Part shown: piece after piece, positions 24,285 through 34,545 of the stretch | Layout: every line of letters begins with the position of its first letter | Position numbering within the stretch: position 1 is the first letter of the stretch | NCBI RefSeq assembly: GCF_023091745.1 | Contig: NC_068910.1 | Location: forward strand, 176,197,170 to 176,261,169 | Source of the DNA: Budorcas taxicolor | Taxonomy: Eukaryota; Chordata; Mammalia; Artiodactyla; Bovidae | DNA length: 64,000 nucleotides | Direction: 5' to 3' | Translations under genes and position numbers: made by a program | Notes under the pieces: generated by a model | What the model saw: only the letters and a program-made list of their open reading frames with translations | Database searches by the model: none | What the model was told of the DNA's origin: nothing

Positions 24285-25451
24285 CTCCTGTTGACCACTT
24301 CCAATTTGCCTTGATTCATGGACCTAACATTCAAGGTTCCTATGCAATATTGCTCTTTATAGCATGGACTTTACTTCCATTACCAGTCACATCCAGAACT
24401 GGGTGGTGTTTTTGCTTTGACTCCTTTTCATTCTTTCTGGAGTTATTTCTCCACTGTTCTCCAGTAGCATATTGGGCACCTACCAACCTGGGGAGTTAAT
24501 CTTTCAGTGTCCCATTTTTTGCCTTTTCATACTGTTCACTGGGTTCTCAAGGCAAGAATACTGAAGTGGTTTGCCATTCCCTTCTCCAGTGGACCACGTT
24601 TTGTCAGAACTCTCTGCCATGACCCATCCATCTTTGTTGGCCTTACGTGGCATGGCTCATAGTTTTATTGAATTAGACAAGGCTGTGGTCCATGTGATCA
24701 GTTTGGTTAGTTTTCTGTGATTGTGGTTTTCATTCTTTCTTCCCTCTGATGGAGAAGGACAAGAGGCTTATGGAAGATTCCTGATGGGAGAGACTGACTG
24801 AGGGTAGAAAATGGGTCTTGTTCTGATGGCCGGGGCCATGTTCAGTAAATCTTTAATCCAATTTTCTGTTGATGGGCAGGATGGTGTTCCCTTCCTTGTT
24901 ACTTGACCTGAGGCCAAACGATGGTGGAGGTAATGAAGATAATGGTGACCTCCAAAAGGTACCATGTAGGCACTGCTGCATTCAGTGCCCCCAACCCTGC
25001 AGCAGGCCACCGCTGACCCACGCTTCCACTGGAGACTCCTGGACACTCACGGGCAAGTCTGGGTCAATCTCTTGTGGGGTCACTGCTCCTTTCTCCTGGG
25101 TCCTGGTGCACATAAGGGTTTGTCTGTGCCCTCCAAGAGTCTGTTTCCCCAGTCTTGTGTAAGTTCTGGTTGCTCTATGGTGGGATTGATGGCGACCTCC
25201 TCCAAGAAGGCTTATGCCATAGCCAGGTCTACTGCACCCAGAGCCCCTGCCCCTGCAGCAGTCCACTGCTGACCTGTACCTCTGCAGGAGATACTCAGAC
25301 ACAATTCTGTCTCCGTCTCTGTGTGTTCTCTGGGTCCTGGTGTGCCCCAGGCTTATTTGAGCCCTCTGAGCATCTCTGGTGGGTATGGGGTTTGATTCTA
25401 ACTGGGATTTTGCCCCTCCTTTCATCTTGCTGGGGCTTCTCCCTAGAGATA

Positions 25452-25535
25452 TAGGGTTGACCAAAAAGTTCATTTGGATTTTTCCATAGGATGCTACAGA
25501 AAAACCTGACCAAACTTTTTTGGCCAGCCCAATAA
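25452..25535. mobile_element. Mariner-type palindromic mini-element
   Basis: GGGTTGACCAAAAAGTTCAT and its near reverse complement ...CAAACTTTTTTGGCCAGCCC form an almost full-length hairpin of about 80 bp with a small centre (TCCATAGGATGCTACAGAA). This matches the short non-autonomous mariner palindromes common in ruminants. TA bases flank it. It abuts the outer end of BovB copy 2. Confidence 0.85.
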
Positions 25536-25764
25536 ATAAGCTTCCCGGGTGATATGATTTGACCCTCATTTCCCAGTGAAGGGAATCACATCCACGTGTC
25601 CTCCTCTCACCATTCTTAGTGTTATTGTCACTGTTAGTAACTCACTAAGAGCCTATGGATCGTGGGGTCTCCTCAAAAGAATTTCTTCTCAAGTTTGTTG
25701 TTAATGATCAACCTCCCTCTGTGAAATTAGTTTTTATTTTGATGACAGTGTAAGTGGCAAGTGT

Positions 25765-25783
25765 TTCCTTGACCTTTCTGCAA
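25765..25783 (+). other. U12-type branch site and 3' end of intron
   Basis: TTCCTTGAC at 25765-25773 matches the strongly constrained U12 branch consensus (TTCCTTRAY). The presumed branch adenosine is 25772, 12 nt from the exon, in the short range usual for minor introns. The intron end reads CTTTCTGCAA. The frame needs one exonic G (25784) before TGG, making the terminal dinucleotide AA. Cutting after the AG at 25783-25784 would shift the frame if the donor is ATATCC. Confidence 0.82.
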
Positions 25784-25913
25784 GTGGGTGAAGCAGACCT
25801 TTGAGGAAGCTGATAAGAATGGCGATGGCTTATTGAACATTGAAGAGATACACCAATTGATGCACAAACTAAATGTCAATCTGCCCCGAAGAAAAGTCAG
25901 ACAAATGTTTCAG
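25784..25913 (+). CDS. PLCH1: PLCH1 coding exon: first EF hand
   Basis: Encodes one base of Gln131 plus w132-w174. It opens WVKQTFEEADKNGDGLLNIE: the helix and loop of a canonical EF hand, with the 12-residue loop at w141-w152 having Asp at 1, Asn at 3, Asp at 5, Gly at 6 and Glu at 12. It then runs IHQLMHKLNVNLPRRKVRQM into the exiting and next helices. The EF lobe bridges the PH domain and the catalytic core; in PLC eta, EF-loop calcium binding is thought to contribute to unusually high calcium sensitivity. The donor is CAG|GTATGT at 25914. The start was chosen to keep frame with the preceding exon. A mariner-like palindrome lies 250 bp upstream. Confidence 0.94.
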
Positions 25914-27414
25914 GTATGTTTTCACAATGGGATTGACCTTACGTAAAACACACTTTGGAGAGTAATGGTATACTGAGATATTTCAAAAGGCTATTTTGTC
26001 TTGGTGGAAGCTAATATTACCTGCTGTATATTGTTTTGTTTTTCTTTGAAGACAGAGGCATTTTATTTCATCAGAGAAAACTTCCCAAACTTAACATGCA
26101 TCCACAATTTCACTTCCTAAAATGTGTTATTTTTGCCATTTTCAGAGTGATTATAAGCACTTTACTTGACAGTTTAATAATGGGGTAAATAGGATGAAGT
26201 CCCTTGGAGAGGATAAGATCTCATCTATCAATCTCATGGTCTGTAATGAGGATCAGAATAAGGACTAAATAGTGTGAAAAATTAGCACTTGTGGAACTCC
26301 TCAAGAGCCCTCTATTTTGTTTCAGAGGAGTTGAGGATTTTAGAATCCCTAAGATTTAGAAGTGCTGTATCACTCCTGCCATTTAGGGAGCTCTCCAGAA
26401 GTTCACTCCACTGCTTGTTGGCGTTAGATGAGATGTTCTTTCCCTGTTTGAAAGTCCTGGAGGAAAACTCTTAGACCCAAATTTATCCTGTGTCCCCCAG
26501 CTCAGATTGTACTCAGTCTTCCGTCTAAGATGCTGAAGTGAGTTCTATTAAGTTAAGATTGGCGCAAAGAGAGTGTTCAATTATTAGTAATTCCTAGAAC
26601 ATTAATTTTGGAAAGGCTTTTATTTGAAGATAAGTCATATACCTAATTCATGTGTTGTAGTAATTTGCTAAGTGAGTAGGTAGTTCATATTTTTTATGTG
26701 TAAAATTAAGTAAGAGGGTTATATTTTGCTCCCTTTGTTTTCTGACCTCCTGTTATCAGAGGTGGTAAGGGCAGAAATGACATGAGGGGTGAGTTGCAAC
26801 AGTGAATGGAAGATGGAGGCTGGCTTTGATCTGTGACCTCTTACAGTTACACATCCTGTGGTCCTGTCCTTGGAAGCTGGAGATAGTTTGCACTGTGGGA
26901 ACTTGGTCCCATTGCACTAAAGAGAAAGGAAAGAGGAGGAAGGAATGAGACACACTATGAAAAGAACTAGAGATGGAGAGAGGGACTTTGGAGGTGAACT
27001 GAGTTGTCACAGAGTGAACAGTCTGTAAACTACATGGAAAGGTTCACCATGTTCCTGGCACTCCCTGTGACACCTAACTTTTGTCCTGTTGTGAGCCCCA
27101 TCTCCCATCTGTTCCTTTTCATAGATGTTCATCATACAGGGAGAGAGAGCCCTGATTAAATCAGAGAGGGCACACTTATAGAGGGGGGCAAAGTCTATAC
27201 TTAAAAAAATAATGATCTGGGAGTACTTTTTGGAAGTAAGAGAAGTAACATTCAATTTTGACTTATTTTTACTTCTGTATTTTTAACCCTCTTCAGATAC
27301 CTTTTGTCTCTAATGCACATGTATTTTGAGGATAAACCATGAAATGTTTATGTTAAAAGTCTTGTGAGTTCAGAGTTAATACTTCAGAGAAGGTTTTTTT
27401 CCCCAAAAACTTTA

Positions 27415-28142
27415 AAATTCTTATTTTTTTGTATTGGGGTATAGCCAATTAACAATATTGTGGTAGTTTCAGGTGAACAGTGAAGGGACTCAGCCATACA
27501 TATACATGTATCCACTTTCCCCCAAACCCTCCTCCCATCCAAGCTGGCACATAATATTGACCAGAGTTCCATGTGCTATGCAGTAGGTTCTTGTTTGTTA
27601 TCCATTTCAGATATAGCAATGTGTACATGACTTTCCCAAAGTCCCTAACTATCCCTTCCCCCTAGCAACCATAAGTTCATTTTCTAAATCTATGATTCTC
27701 TTTGTTTTGTGAGTTCATTTGTATCATTTTTTTTTAGACTCCACATATAAGGGACATCCTATGATATTTTTCCTTCTCTGTCTGACTTCAGGCAGTATGA
27801 CACTTTCTAGGTCCATCCATGCTACTGAAAATGACATTATTTCGTTCTTTTTAAAGGCTGCGTAATATTCCATTGTGTATATGTACCACATCTTTATTCA
27901 GTCTTTTGTTGATGGATATTCAGGTTGCTTCTATGCCTTAGCTATTGTAAACAGTGCTGCAATGAATGTTGGGATGCATGCATCCTTTTGGATCATGCTT
28001 TTCTCTGGATAAATGCCCAGGAGTGGGATTGCAAGGTCATATGGTAGCTCAATGTTTAATTTTGTAAGGAACCTTAATACTGCTCTCCATAGCAGCTGCA
28101 CCAATTTACATTCCCACCTACAGTGTAGGAAGGTTCCCTTCT
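27415..28142 (-). mobile_element. L1 LINE 3' part, antisense
   Basis: TTGGGGTATAGCCAATTAAC, ATGTGCTATGCAGTAGGTTC, GCGTAATATTCCATTGTGTA and AGCAGCTGCACCAATTTACA are the reverse complement of L1 ORF2 C-terminus and 3' UTR. No intact ORF. Confidence 0.88.
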
Positions 28143-29279
28143 ACTTTGGAGATGTTTTAAGAAAGCGTTAAGGTCTCTTTTTGTGACTTTGAATTTAAAG
28201 ATTGAAAGACTTCTCAAGCAAGGAGTGACTGGAGAAGTAGCTGGGCCTCTAGTGTAAATATAGACTATTTCTACCATAGATTTTGCATGTAGCTCAGGGT
28301 GGAGTAATGGGAACAAGAATCTTAGTTTTATTTTGAGGAGCATATTCTTTCTTTCTTTCTTTTTTTTTTTTTTTTACTGAATTGCTGGTAAAGACATTAA
28401 ATCCTTCCTGGAATTTTCTTTGCCTTCTTGTTGCAGTGCAAGATTCAACTTATTTTTTTAAAAGTAATCTGTTAGGGTATGGATAGCTTCTTTTGAAGTC
28501 TTTGAGGCTATTGCTTAAAACCTCAGAGTGGTACTGTTCTTAATGGTTTATGCATTTCCAAAGAAATCTTGAAAAATGTATCATCTCTCTATCCAGGGTT
28601 ATAAATTCTGAAAAAACTGCAGCAGAAATATGAACATTAGACATACTTTCTTAGGATGCAAAGACTACAGCCAAGAGCCTGAAACACCAAAAATTGTTGG
28701 TATTCTGTAGATCAGTCTATCACTGCTTTTAAAATGACAGAAGGAAACAGCAATTAGCCTCAAAAAGAAACTTTGTGTGATGTAAATATCGGTCTAAATG
28801 TTTGTTCATAGTTGACGCAAAGTTAGATGAGTTTAAAAAGATATATTTTTATATACACTTTGACTTTCAAAGCTATGTTTAAAACCACATACCAGCTGAC
28901 TATATGTTGCAAAATCTATGTATTTCAAAATGCCATTCATCCCCTGTCAGTTTTTGTTTGGTTTTACAACTGCGTTCACTTAGAATAGAGAACATATAAA
29001 TGGATTGGTTACTCATTATATATTCCCAGCAGTTTTATGGTTTTATGACAAATCCAGCCAGTCAGAAGGAAGGTACATGGTAAAAGATCCTTGCTCAATA
29101 ATTAGTAGGAGCAAATAATTTCAACTAGAGATAAATGCAAATGGATTTTTCAAGCAGGGAGGTACCAATGATGCTGCTGGCTGTTAGAGCAATAAGCTAT
29201 CTATGTAGAATTAAGAAATTCTTTTATAGGTAAAAGTTACATTTGATTGAATCACAGTTTAGAAGCTGATAAGAGACTA

Positions 29280-29905
29280 GTATTTTCATGATATATTGAA
29301 TGTATTTTCTCTTTTGCTTATGATTAATCTTCTCCAAGATTTCTTTGATTAGTTTTGTCAAAAGACCAGCTTTTGGCTTAATTGCTCACCTTTGATGTTA
29401 TATCTTCTTATTTTCTATTTTGTTTAGCTTTCTTCTTTTGCTTATAAGTTATTTCCTTCTATTTTCCTTAGCTTAACTTTTTAATAGCTTTTGGAGTTGA
29501 ATTGTTAGCTCATCTGATTTTAATTTACCTTGCTTTCTAATAAGTTGAAAACTTCAAGTTCCCCTCTAACTACCGCTTTAGTGTCATCACACAAGTTTTA
29601 ATACGTGATGCATGTGTTTCCTTCTGTTTAATTTCCTATTTAGAAATGGTTGTTTCCAGACAAAGTTTTTTAAGCTTTCTTTGTTGCTTTATAAATTTAC
29701 TGTAGTCAGAGAAATTAGTTTTTATAAAGTTGATTCTTTATAATTTGAAACATTATTGTGGCCTAATGTATAGTTAACTTTTAAATTGATCCATGTGTTC
29801 TTGAAAAGAACATGTTTACCATTTGCAAAGTGGACATTAGCTTTTTATTGTAAATATTATTTCCCACTGCTGAATTTCCTATTTCAGACTCTTACTGCTT
29901 TATTT
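29280..29905 (-). mobile_element. Old L1 ORF2 relic, antisense
   Basis: AAGACCAGCTTTTGGCTTAA, CCCCTCTAACTACCGCTTTA and TTTTTAAGCTTTCTTTGTTG resemble ancient L1 ORF2 in reverse. Heavily diverged. It reaches the polypyrimidine tract of the exon at 29924. Confidence 0.65.
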
Positions 29906-29923
29906 TTTCTGTGCCTCTTTCAG

Positions 29924-30094
29924 GAAGCTGATACAGATGAGAATCAGGGAACTCTGACTTTTGAAGAATTCTGTGTGTTTTACAAAATGATGTCTTTGAG
30001 ACGAGACCTTTATCTGTTGCTTTTGAGCTACAGTGACAAGAAAGATCATCTAACTGTGGAAGAACTGGCTCAGTTTTTGAAGGTGGAACAAAAG
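29924..30094 (+). CDS. PLCH1: PLCH1 coding exon: second EF hand and following helices
   Basis: Exactly 57 codons (w175-w231), phase 0 at both ends. It reads EADTDENQGTLTFEEFCVFY, an EF-type loop with Asp/Asp/Asn at 1, 3 and 5 but Gln at position 6 where canonical loops have Gly, so cation binding may be weaker. It continues with SLRRDLYLLLLSYSDKKDH and LTVEELAQFLKVEQK, the helices leading to the third EF-like unit. The acceptor is TTTCAG at 29923, directly downstream of old L1-derived sequence. The donor is AAG|GTATCA at 30095, weaker than its neighbours. The frame stays open about 70 nt into the intron. Confidence 0.95.
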
Positions 30095-30432
30095 GTATCA
30101 TTAGACTGTTGCACTGAACGTTTACTTAAAAATAGTTGTGAAAGATACATGGGTTTCTCTTAGGGCTGAGTGTAGGTATATTTTAAATTTAAGTTAGAAG
30201 GGTAAATGTCACAATTCCAAAAAAATCTTATCTATGAGGTTTTAAAAATGTGTTCCCAGCAGCTTTAGAGAAATTGAATTAGTAAATGAACACATACATA
30301 ATTTTTAACCTTAAATATGCATATTTTTCCACAAAGTGGTGACTACTGTCTTGTGTGTTTCCTTTTAGGTACTGTAGTGATATTTTCTTTATGTTAGTAA
30401 TATAGCTAGGTATTTATTAACTATGATGTAAT

Positions 30433-30572
30433 TCTTTTTAAAAATTATTTATTTGGCTGTACTAGGACTTACTTAGTTGCAGCATGTGAGATCTAGTTCC
30501 CTGATTGGGGATCAAACCTGGGCTCCCTGTATTGGGAGCATGGAGTCTGACTGGACCACCAGGGAAGTCTCC
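30433..30572 (-). mobile_element. CHR-type SINE, antisense
   Basis: TTATTTATTTGGCTGTACTA, GATTGGGGATCAAACCTGGG and GGACCACCAGGGAAGTCT are the reverse of the cetartiodactyl tRNA-derived SINE. Confidence 0.82.
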
Positions 30573-30582
30573 TATGACATAG

Positions 30583-31305
30583 TTCTTTCTTTTTAGTTGG
30601 AAGATAATTGCTTTACATTGTTGTCTTGGTTTCTGCCATACAACAATGTGAGTCAGCCATAAGCACACATATGTCTCCTCCCTTTTGAAGCTCCCTCTCA
30701 CCCCCAGCCCATCTAGGTTGTCACAGAACACCAGCTGAGCTCCCTGTGTTACATAGCAACTTCCCATTAGCTATCTGTTTTATGTATGGTAACACATGTT
30801 TCAATGCCACTCTCTCAATTCATCCCACCCTTGCTTCCCTGGTGGCTCAGAGGTTAAAGCGTCTGCCCGCAATGCAGGAGACCCGGGTTCGATCCCTGGG
30901 TCGGGAAGATCCCCTGAAGAAGGGAATGGCAACCCACTCCAGTACTCTTGCCTGGAGAATCCCATGGAGGGAGGAGCCTGGTAGGCTACAGTCCATGGGG
31001 TCGCAAAGAGTCGGACATGACTGAGCGACTTCACTTTACTTCTCCTTTCCCCACTGGGCCCACAGGTCTATTCTTACATCCCCATCTCTATTCTTGCCCT
31101 GCAAATAGGTTCTTCAGTACCATTGTTTCTAGATTCCATATATATGCTTTAATACACAATATTTGTTTTTCTCTGATTTCCTTCACTCTGAATAATAGGC
31201 TCTAGATTCATTCACCTAGAACTGACTCAAATTTATTCTGTTTTATGGCTGAGTAATATTCCATTGTATATATGTACCACAAATTCTTTATCCATTCATC
31301 TGCCC
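30583..31305 (-). mobile_element. L1 3' end, split by Bov-tA2
   Basis: TTGGAAGATAATTGCTTTAC and CCATCTAGGTTGTCACAGAA before, and GAGTAATATTCCATTGTATA after, form one antisense L1 3' end of about 520 bp with a SINE at 30834-31040 inside. Confidence 0.87.
30834..31040 (+). mobile_element. Bov-tA2 SINE nested in L1
   Basis: Complete: CTTCCCTGGTGGCTCAGAGG, GGTTCGATCCCTGGGTCGGG, CCATGGAGGGAGGAGCCTGG, GACTGAGCGACTTCACTTTA. The L1 text resumes directly after it. Confidence 0.93.
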
Positions 31306-32544
31306 TATGACATAATTCTTAACTAGCAAAACAGTACTTCATTGGTAAATATCTTCCCTCACACCTTGCGCTATGCATCTCTTCCATATGGCTGTGCCTG
31401 AGTTGTATACTTTATAATAAACTGGTAATAGTAACTAAAGCACCTTTCTGAGTTCCGTATGTCATTCTCGTAAATCTTAGAAACTGAGTCACAGGAACTG
31501 ACAAAGACTTTCTCCTTAACTAAACAAACTCTAGGCAGGCTCTTTGGAGCCACTTTTCCTACTGGGTTGCATCCTTTGGCCTTGCCCTTAAGAATCCAGT
31601 TGTAGCAATAATTCTTAGGTCTGTTTAACCAGAATCTCTATCCTTGACATCTAGTCACCTTCGATGTCTGATAAAATTCTTCATCTACCGTTATGCCCTG
31701 GTGATATTTGATCACCTTGGCCTGCGTTTCAGGAAGAATCCTATTAGGCTGGGTTAGCCAAAATCCCCACTTCTGTCTGGGATTTCTTCCACTGACCCCT
31801 GTTCCTTGGCTGTGAATCTCTACTTGTATTCAAAATTGAATCAGTTCTGTACTGAGTTCTCTTTTCCCCTTTTTGCAGTAGTTAACTGATTAAAATCTGT
31901 TTTTAGTTTTAACCCACTTCCAGTTCTGATTATTCCTTGACAGAACTCCCAAATTTGTTAATAGGTCAGGTAGAACTGGGGTAGCCTAAGCACCTCATTT
32001 GTGGTTGGCATCTGAAATAGGGGCAGCCTGTGGGCCTGAGTCTTGTGAGGTCTAATGCTAACTCCAGGTGGTCATTGTCAGAACTGAATTGCATCATTGG
32101 AACCCAGTTGGTGTCAGAGAATCAGAGATTCTGTGGTGTCAGAAAAAAGACACTAGACCTGGTAATTTTTTACTTTGTTCCATGACCACCATCACATACA
32201 TTTTAGGCATAACAGATTTATAAATTTCATTGTTGCTTTCTTAAGGATTAAGCCAGACAGTATTAGCAAAATGTTTTATCATAATCAGTTATTAAATTAG
32301 TTTGATAATTTGGCAAAGGCTGAGCTTCTCCATTAACAAAGTTAGCTCTAAGACAAGTAGAAAATGGGAATGGAGTAATAGAAGAATTTTTTTCCCCCCA
32401 GAGAATATGCGTTTCTAAATCTCTATTACCCTGTTTCTTGCAATTATAACTACTCCCGCTTTCTCATCAGAACTCTTCCTAGTATAGTAGAGAAACCATT
32501 AGACCAGGGGTCTAGAAGGTCTGCATTTCACACCTGGCAAGTTG

Positions 32545-32605
32545 TTTTTTTTTGTTTTTAAACTTCGAGGATAATTGCTTTACAATATTGTGTTAATTTC
32601 AGTAA
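32545..32605 (-). mobile_element. L1 3'-end scrap
   Basis: GATAATTGCTTTACAATATT matches the start of the antisense L1 3' end seen at 30600; only about 60 bp. Confidence 0.55.
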
Positions 32606-33199
32606 GCTTTATTGGTTGGAGAATCTTACACAGGCCAATCAATATTGTTTTTGAGCCTTGGTTTCCTAAGCTGTAAAAAGGGGAGTTAATACCTACCTTC
32701 CTTACCTCACAGTGTCAGATTGAAAACTGATAGGGGTGATGAATGTGAAAGCCCTTTGACAGAGATATTTGAAAGCACAACAGTGTGAAAAATTAAAATG
32801 TTTAAAGATGTTGACTTCAAATTCATTTGTGCTGGTGGAATTTACCCAATCTAGCTGAACAGCAGTAGTGGATATCACTTGCTAAGGGGCACGTATTTTT
32901 TTCCTCCTTTTGTTATATTGACATTCAATCAGCAAATTTTAGTTGGGCAAAATAGAAGCCACTGTTCTGTGACTTCTGCTCCTGGCAGGTGATTACCCAT
33001 TTCCAGTTTAATTTTCTAAAGTAGCTTAAAGCTACATGTGGATTTAACACAAAATAAATTTTAAAAAATTATCACGTATCAAGAGGCATAAACCATAAGG
33101 AAAATATTAGTGTTCTGAAACTTTTATATGTGGTCCAATATATCAAACATGATAAAATGAATGTCAGGTTCAAACTCAGAATATGCAATATACAAAAGA

Positions 33200-33670
33200 G
33201 AGAAATAGTGAATTTCCCTAGCGTAGAAAGTGCTGTACAGACTATTGAGGGGAGAAATGAATACTCAGTAGAAAAATGTGCAAAACATAAAAAATTTTAC
33301 AATGTCAATAACATTAAAAATGTTCTTCCTTCACTAGTAATTAAAAAATGTGAAGTAAAACCAAGGGACCATTTTTCAGCCATCAAATTAATAAAGGTTA
33401 AAATATAGTATGAAACATGGTATACATATATTTCTGGTGAAGTTGTAAAATGATACAATCTTTCTATAGGGTAGTTTTATTATTTATCAATTTTTACATA
33501 ATATATAAAACTTTGACCAATCCATTTTACTTCTAATAATTCATCCTAAGGAAACAGTTGTGCATAGAAAAAAGTTATCAAGTTGTGCATTTCAGCATTT
33601 TTTAACAGAGAGAAAAATTGGACATAATCTAAGTGTGCAGCAGGAGAGTCATTAGTCAAGAGTTTTGTAG
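33200..33670 (+). mobile_element. Old L1 3' region, sense
   Basis: Diverged: CATCCTAAGGAAACAGTTGT and GAGAGAAAAATTGGACATAATC resemble the sense 3' part of an ancient L1. The 92-codon frame at 33130-33408 is part of it and not a gene. Confidence 0.55.
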
Positions 33671-34194
33671 GGTTTTGGGTTTTGAAATGGGATTTTCACA
33701 GTGTAACAAATCTGAGGCAATTTGGTGATCCGTATGGCAGTAATTCATTCGTTTCTGATGGCATCAGATTAGTGTAGACACCAGAGTATTCAAATTTTAC
33801 AGATTTACTCAGTTGTGAAATGAAATATCATTGCTGGCCACATATGCTGTCCAGGATTATGGGAATTCAAATATTGGCCTGTAGGCCAGACATTTTTATT
33901 TCACTGAAGCACTTTGAAAATTGAATTGATGACTTTGACAAGTCCAACTGCTGTTTAATTAGGACTTTCATCCTTGAAATACGATGTGCCCAGAGAAATT
34001 TTCACTGTCTTTTATATCCATGAAGAAGTGCCAGTTAGGAAAAAGCCAGTTGGCTGGATTTTCCCTTCTGTCACTTCCTTGCTTCCACAGATCAATATCA
34101 CACACATCCATTAGTCTGTGGTTCTAGAGTACAAGAGTTGATTGAGACCCTTTTCCAGTTTTTCTATTAAAAAAATTTAAATATATATATGCAT

Positions 34195-34545
34195 ATATGT
34201 ATATTTTAAGTTCTATAGTATTGTGTTGGTTTCTGCCATACAACCGTGCAGATCAGCCACAATTGTAAATACATCCCCTCCCTCCCTAGACTCCCCCACT
34301 ACCCCCATCCCATCCCTCCAGGTCATCACAGAGCAGCAGACTGGGCTCTTCCTGTGCTACTAAGCAACCTCCCAGAAAGGGATAGACCTAACAGAGAAGA
34401 AAGGGACCAGCCATCCGTCTTCTACCTGATCATGTGTAATTGATGCTGCCCTCTTCATTCATCCCACTCTCTCCCCGCCTCACTGTGTCCACAAGTCCAC
34501 TCTCCACATCTGCATCTCCATTCCTTCCCTGGGGCTGAATGTATT
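34195..34545 (-). mobile_element. L1 3' end, antisense
   Basis: TTGTGTTGGTTTCTGCCATA, CCATCCCTCCAGGTCATCAC and CCACATCTGCATCTCCATTC are antisense L1 3' UTR. About 34374-34440 (GAAAGGGATAGACC onward) does not fit and is probably local filler or a small insertion. Confidence 0.8.

Larger units (their letters stand above)
21379..25450 (-). mobile_element. BovB LINE, near full length with 5' region, copy 2
   Basis: About 4 kb on the minus strand including a nested SINE. 3' end at about 21379. RT coding remnants are 22287-23521 and APE-type endonuclease remnants 23988-24284. The non-coding 5' region (about 24740-25450) contains two related units (about 24950-25150 and 25220-25400, both with CCTGCAGCAG...CCGCTGACC and TGGGTCCTGGTG). 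The YADD codons are still legible at 22309-22320 but in a frame separated from the upstream RT, so the ORF is broken. Better preserved than copy 1. Confidence 0.9.
12669..25783 (+). other. PLCH1: PLCH1 intron, candidate U12-type (13.1 kb)
   Basis: A phase-2 intron between the PH and EF exons, 13,115 nt. It begins ATATCC and ends TTCCTTGACCTTTCTGCAA. Contents: Bov-tA and BovB fragments (13075-13702, 14889-15100), old L1 antisense (15130-17480) with a nested DNA transposon, MIR (17985-18240), a DNA-transposon relic (18600-18800), a CHR SINE broken by a BovB fragment (20110-20775), and a near full-length BovB with a nested SINE (21379-25450) next to a mariner palindrome. 14300-14700 and 19250-20090 are unassigned. 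Confidence 0.85.
25914..29923 (+). other. PLCH1: PLCH1 intron (4.0 kb)
   Basis: GTATGT to TTTCAG, phase 0. 25930-27400 is unassigned (open frames there look random). Then comes an L1 3' end antisense, 28150-29280 unassigned with a T/TTTC-rich patch at 28345-28376, and old L1 antisense up to the exon. Confidence 0.85.

Noticed and set aside
24982..25569. 195-codon minus-strand frame
   Set aside because: Lies in the BovB 5' non-coding region and runs on through the mariner palindrome. No recognisable domain.
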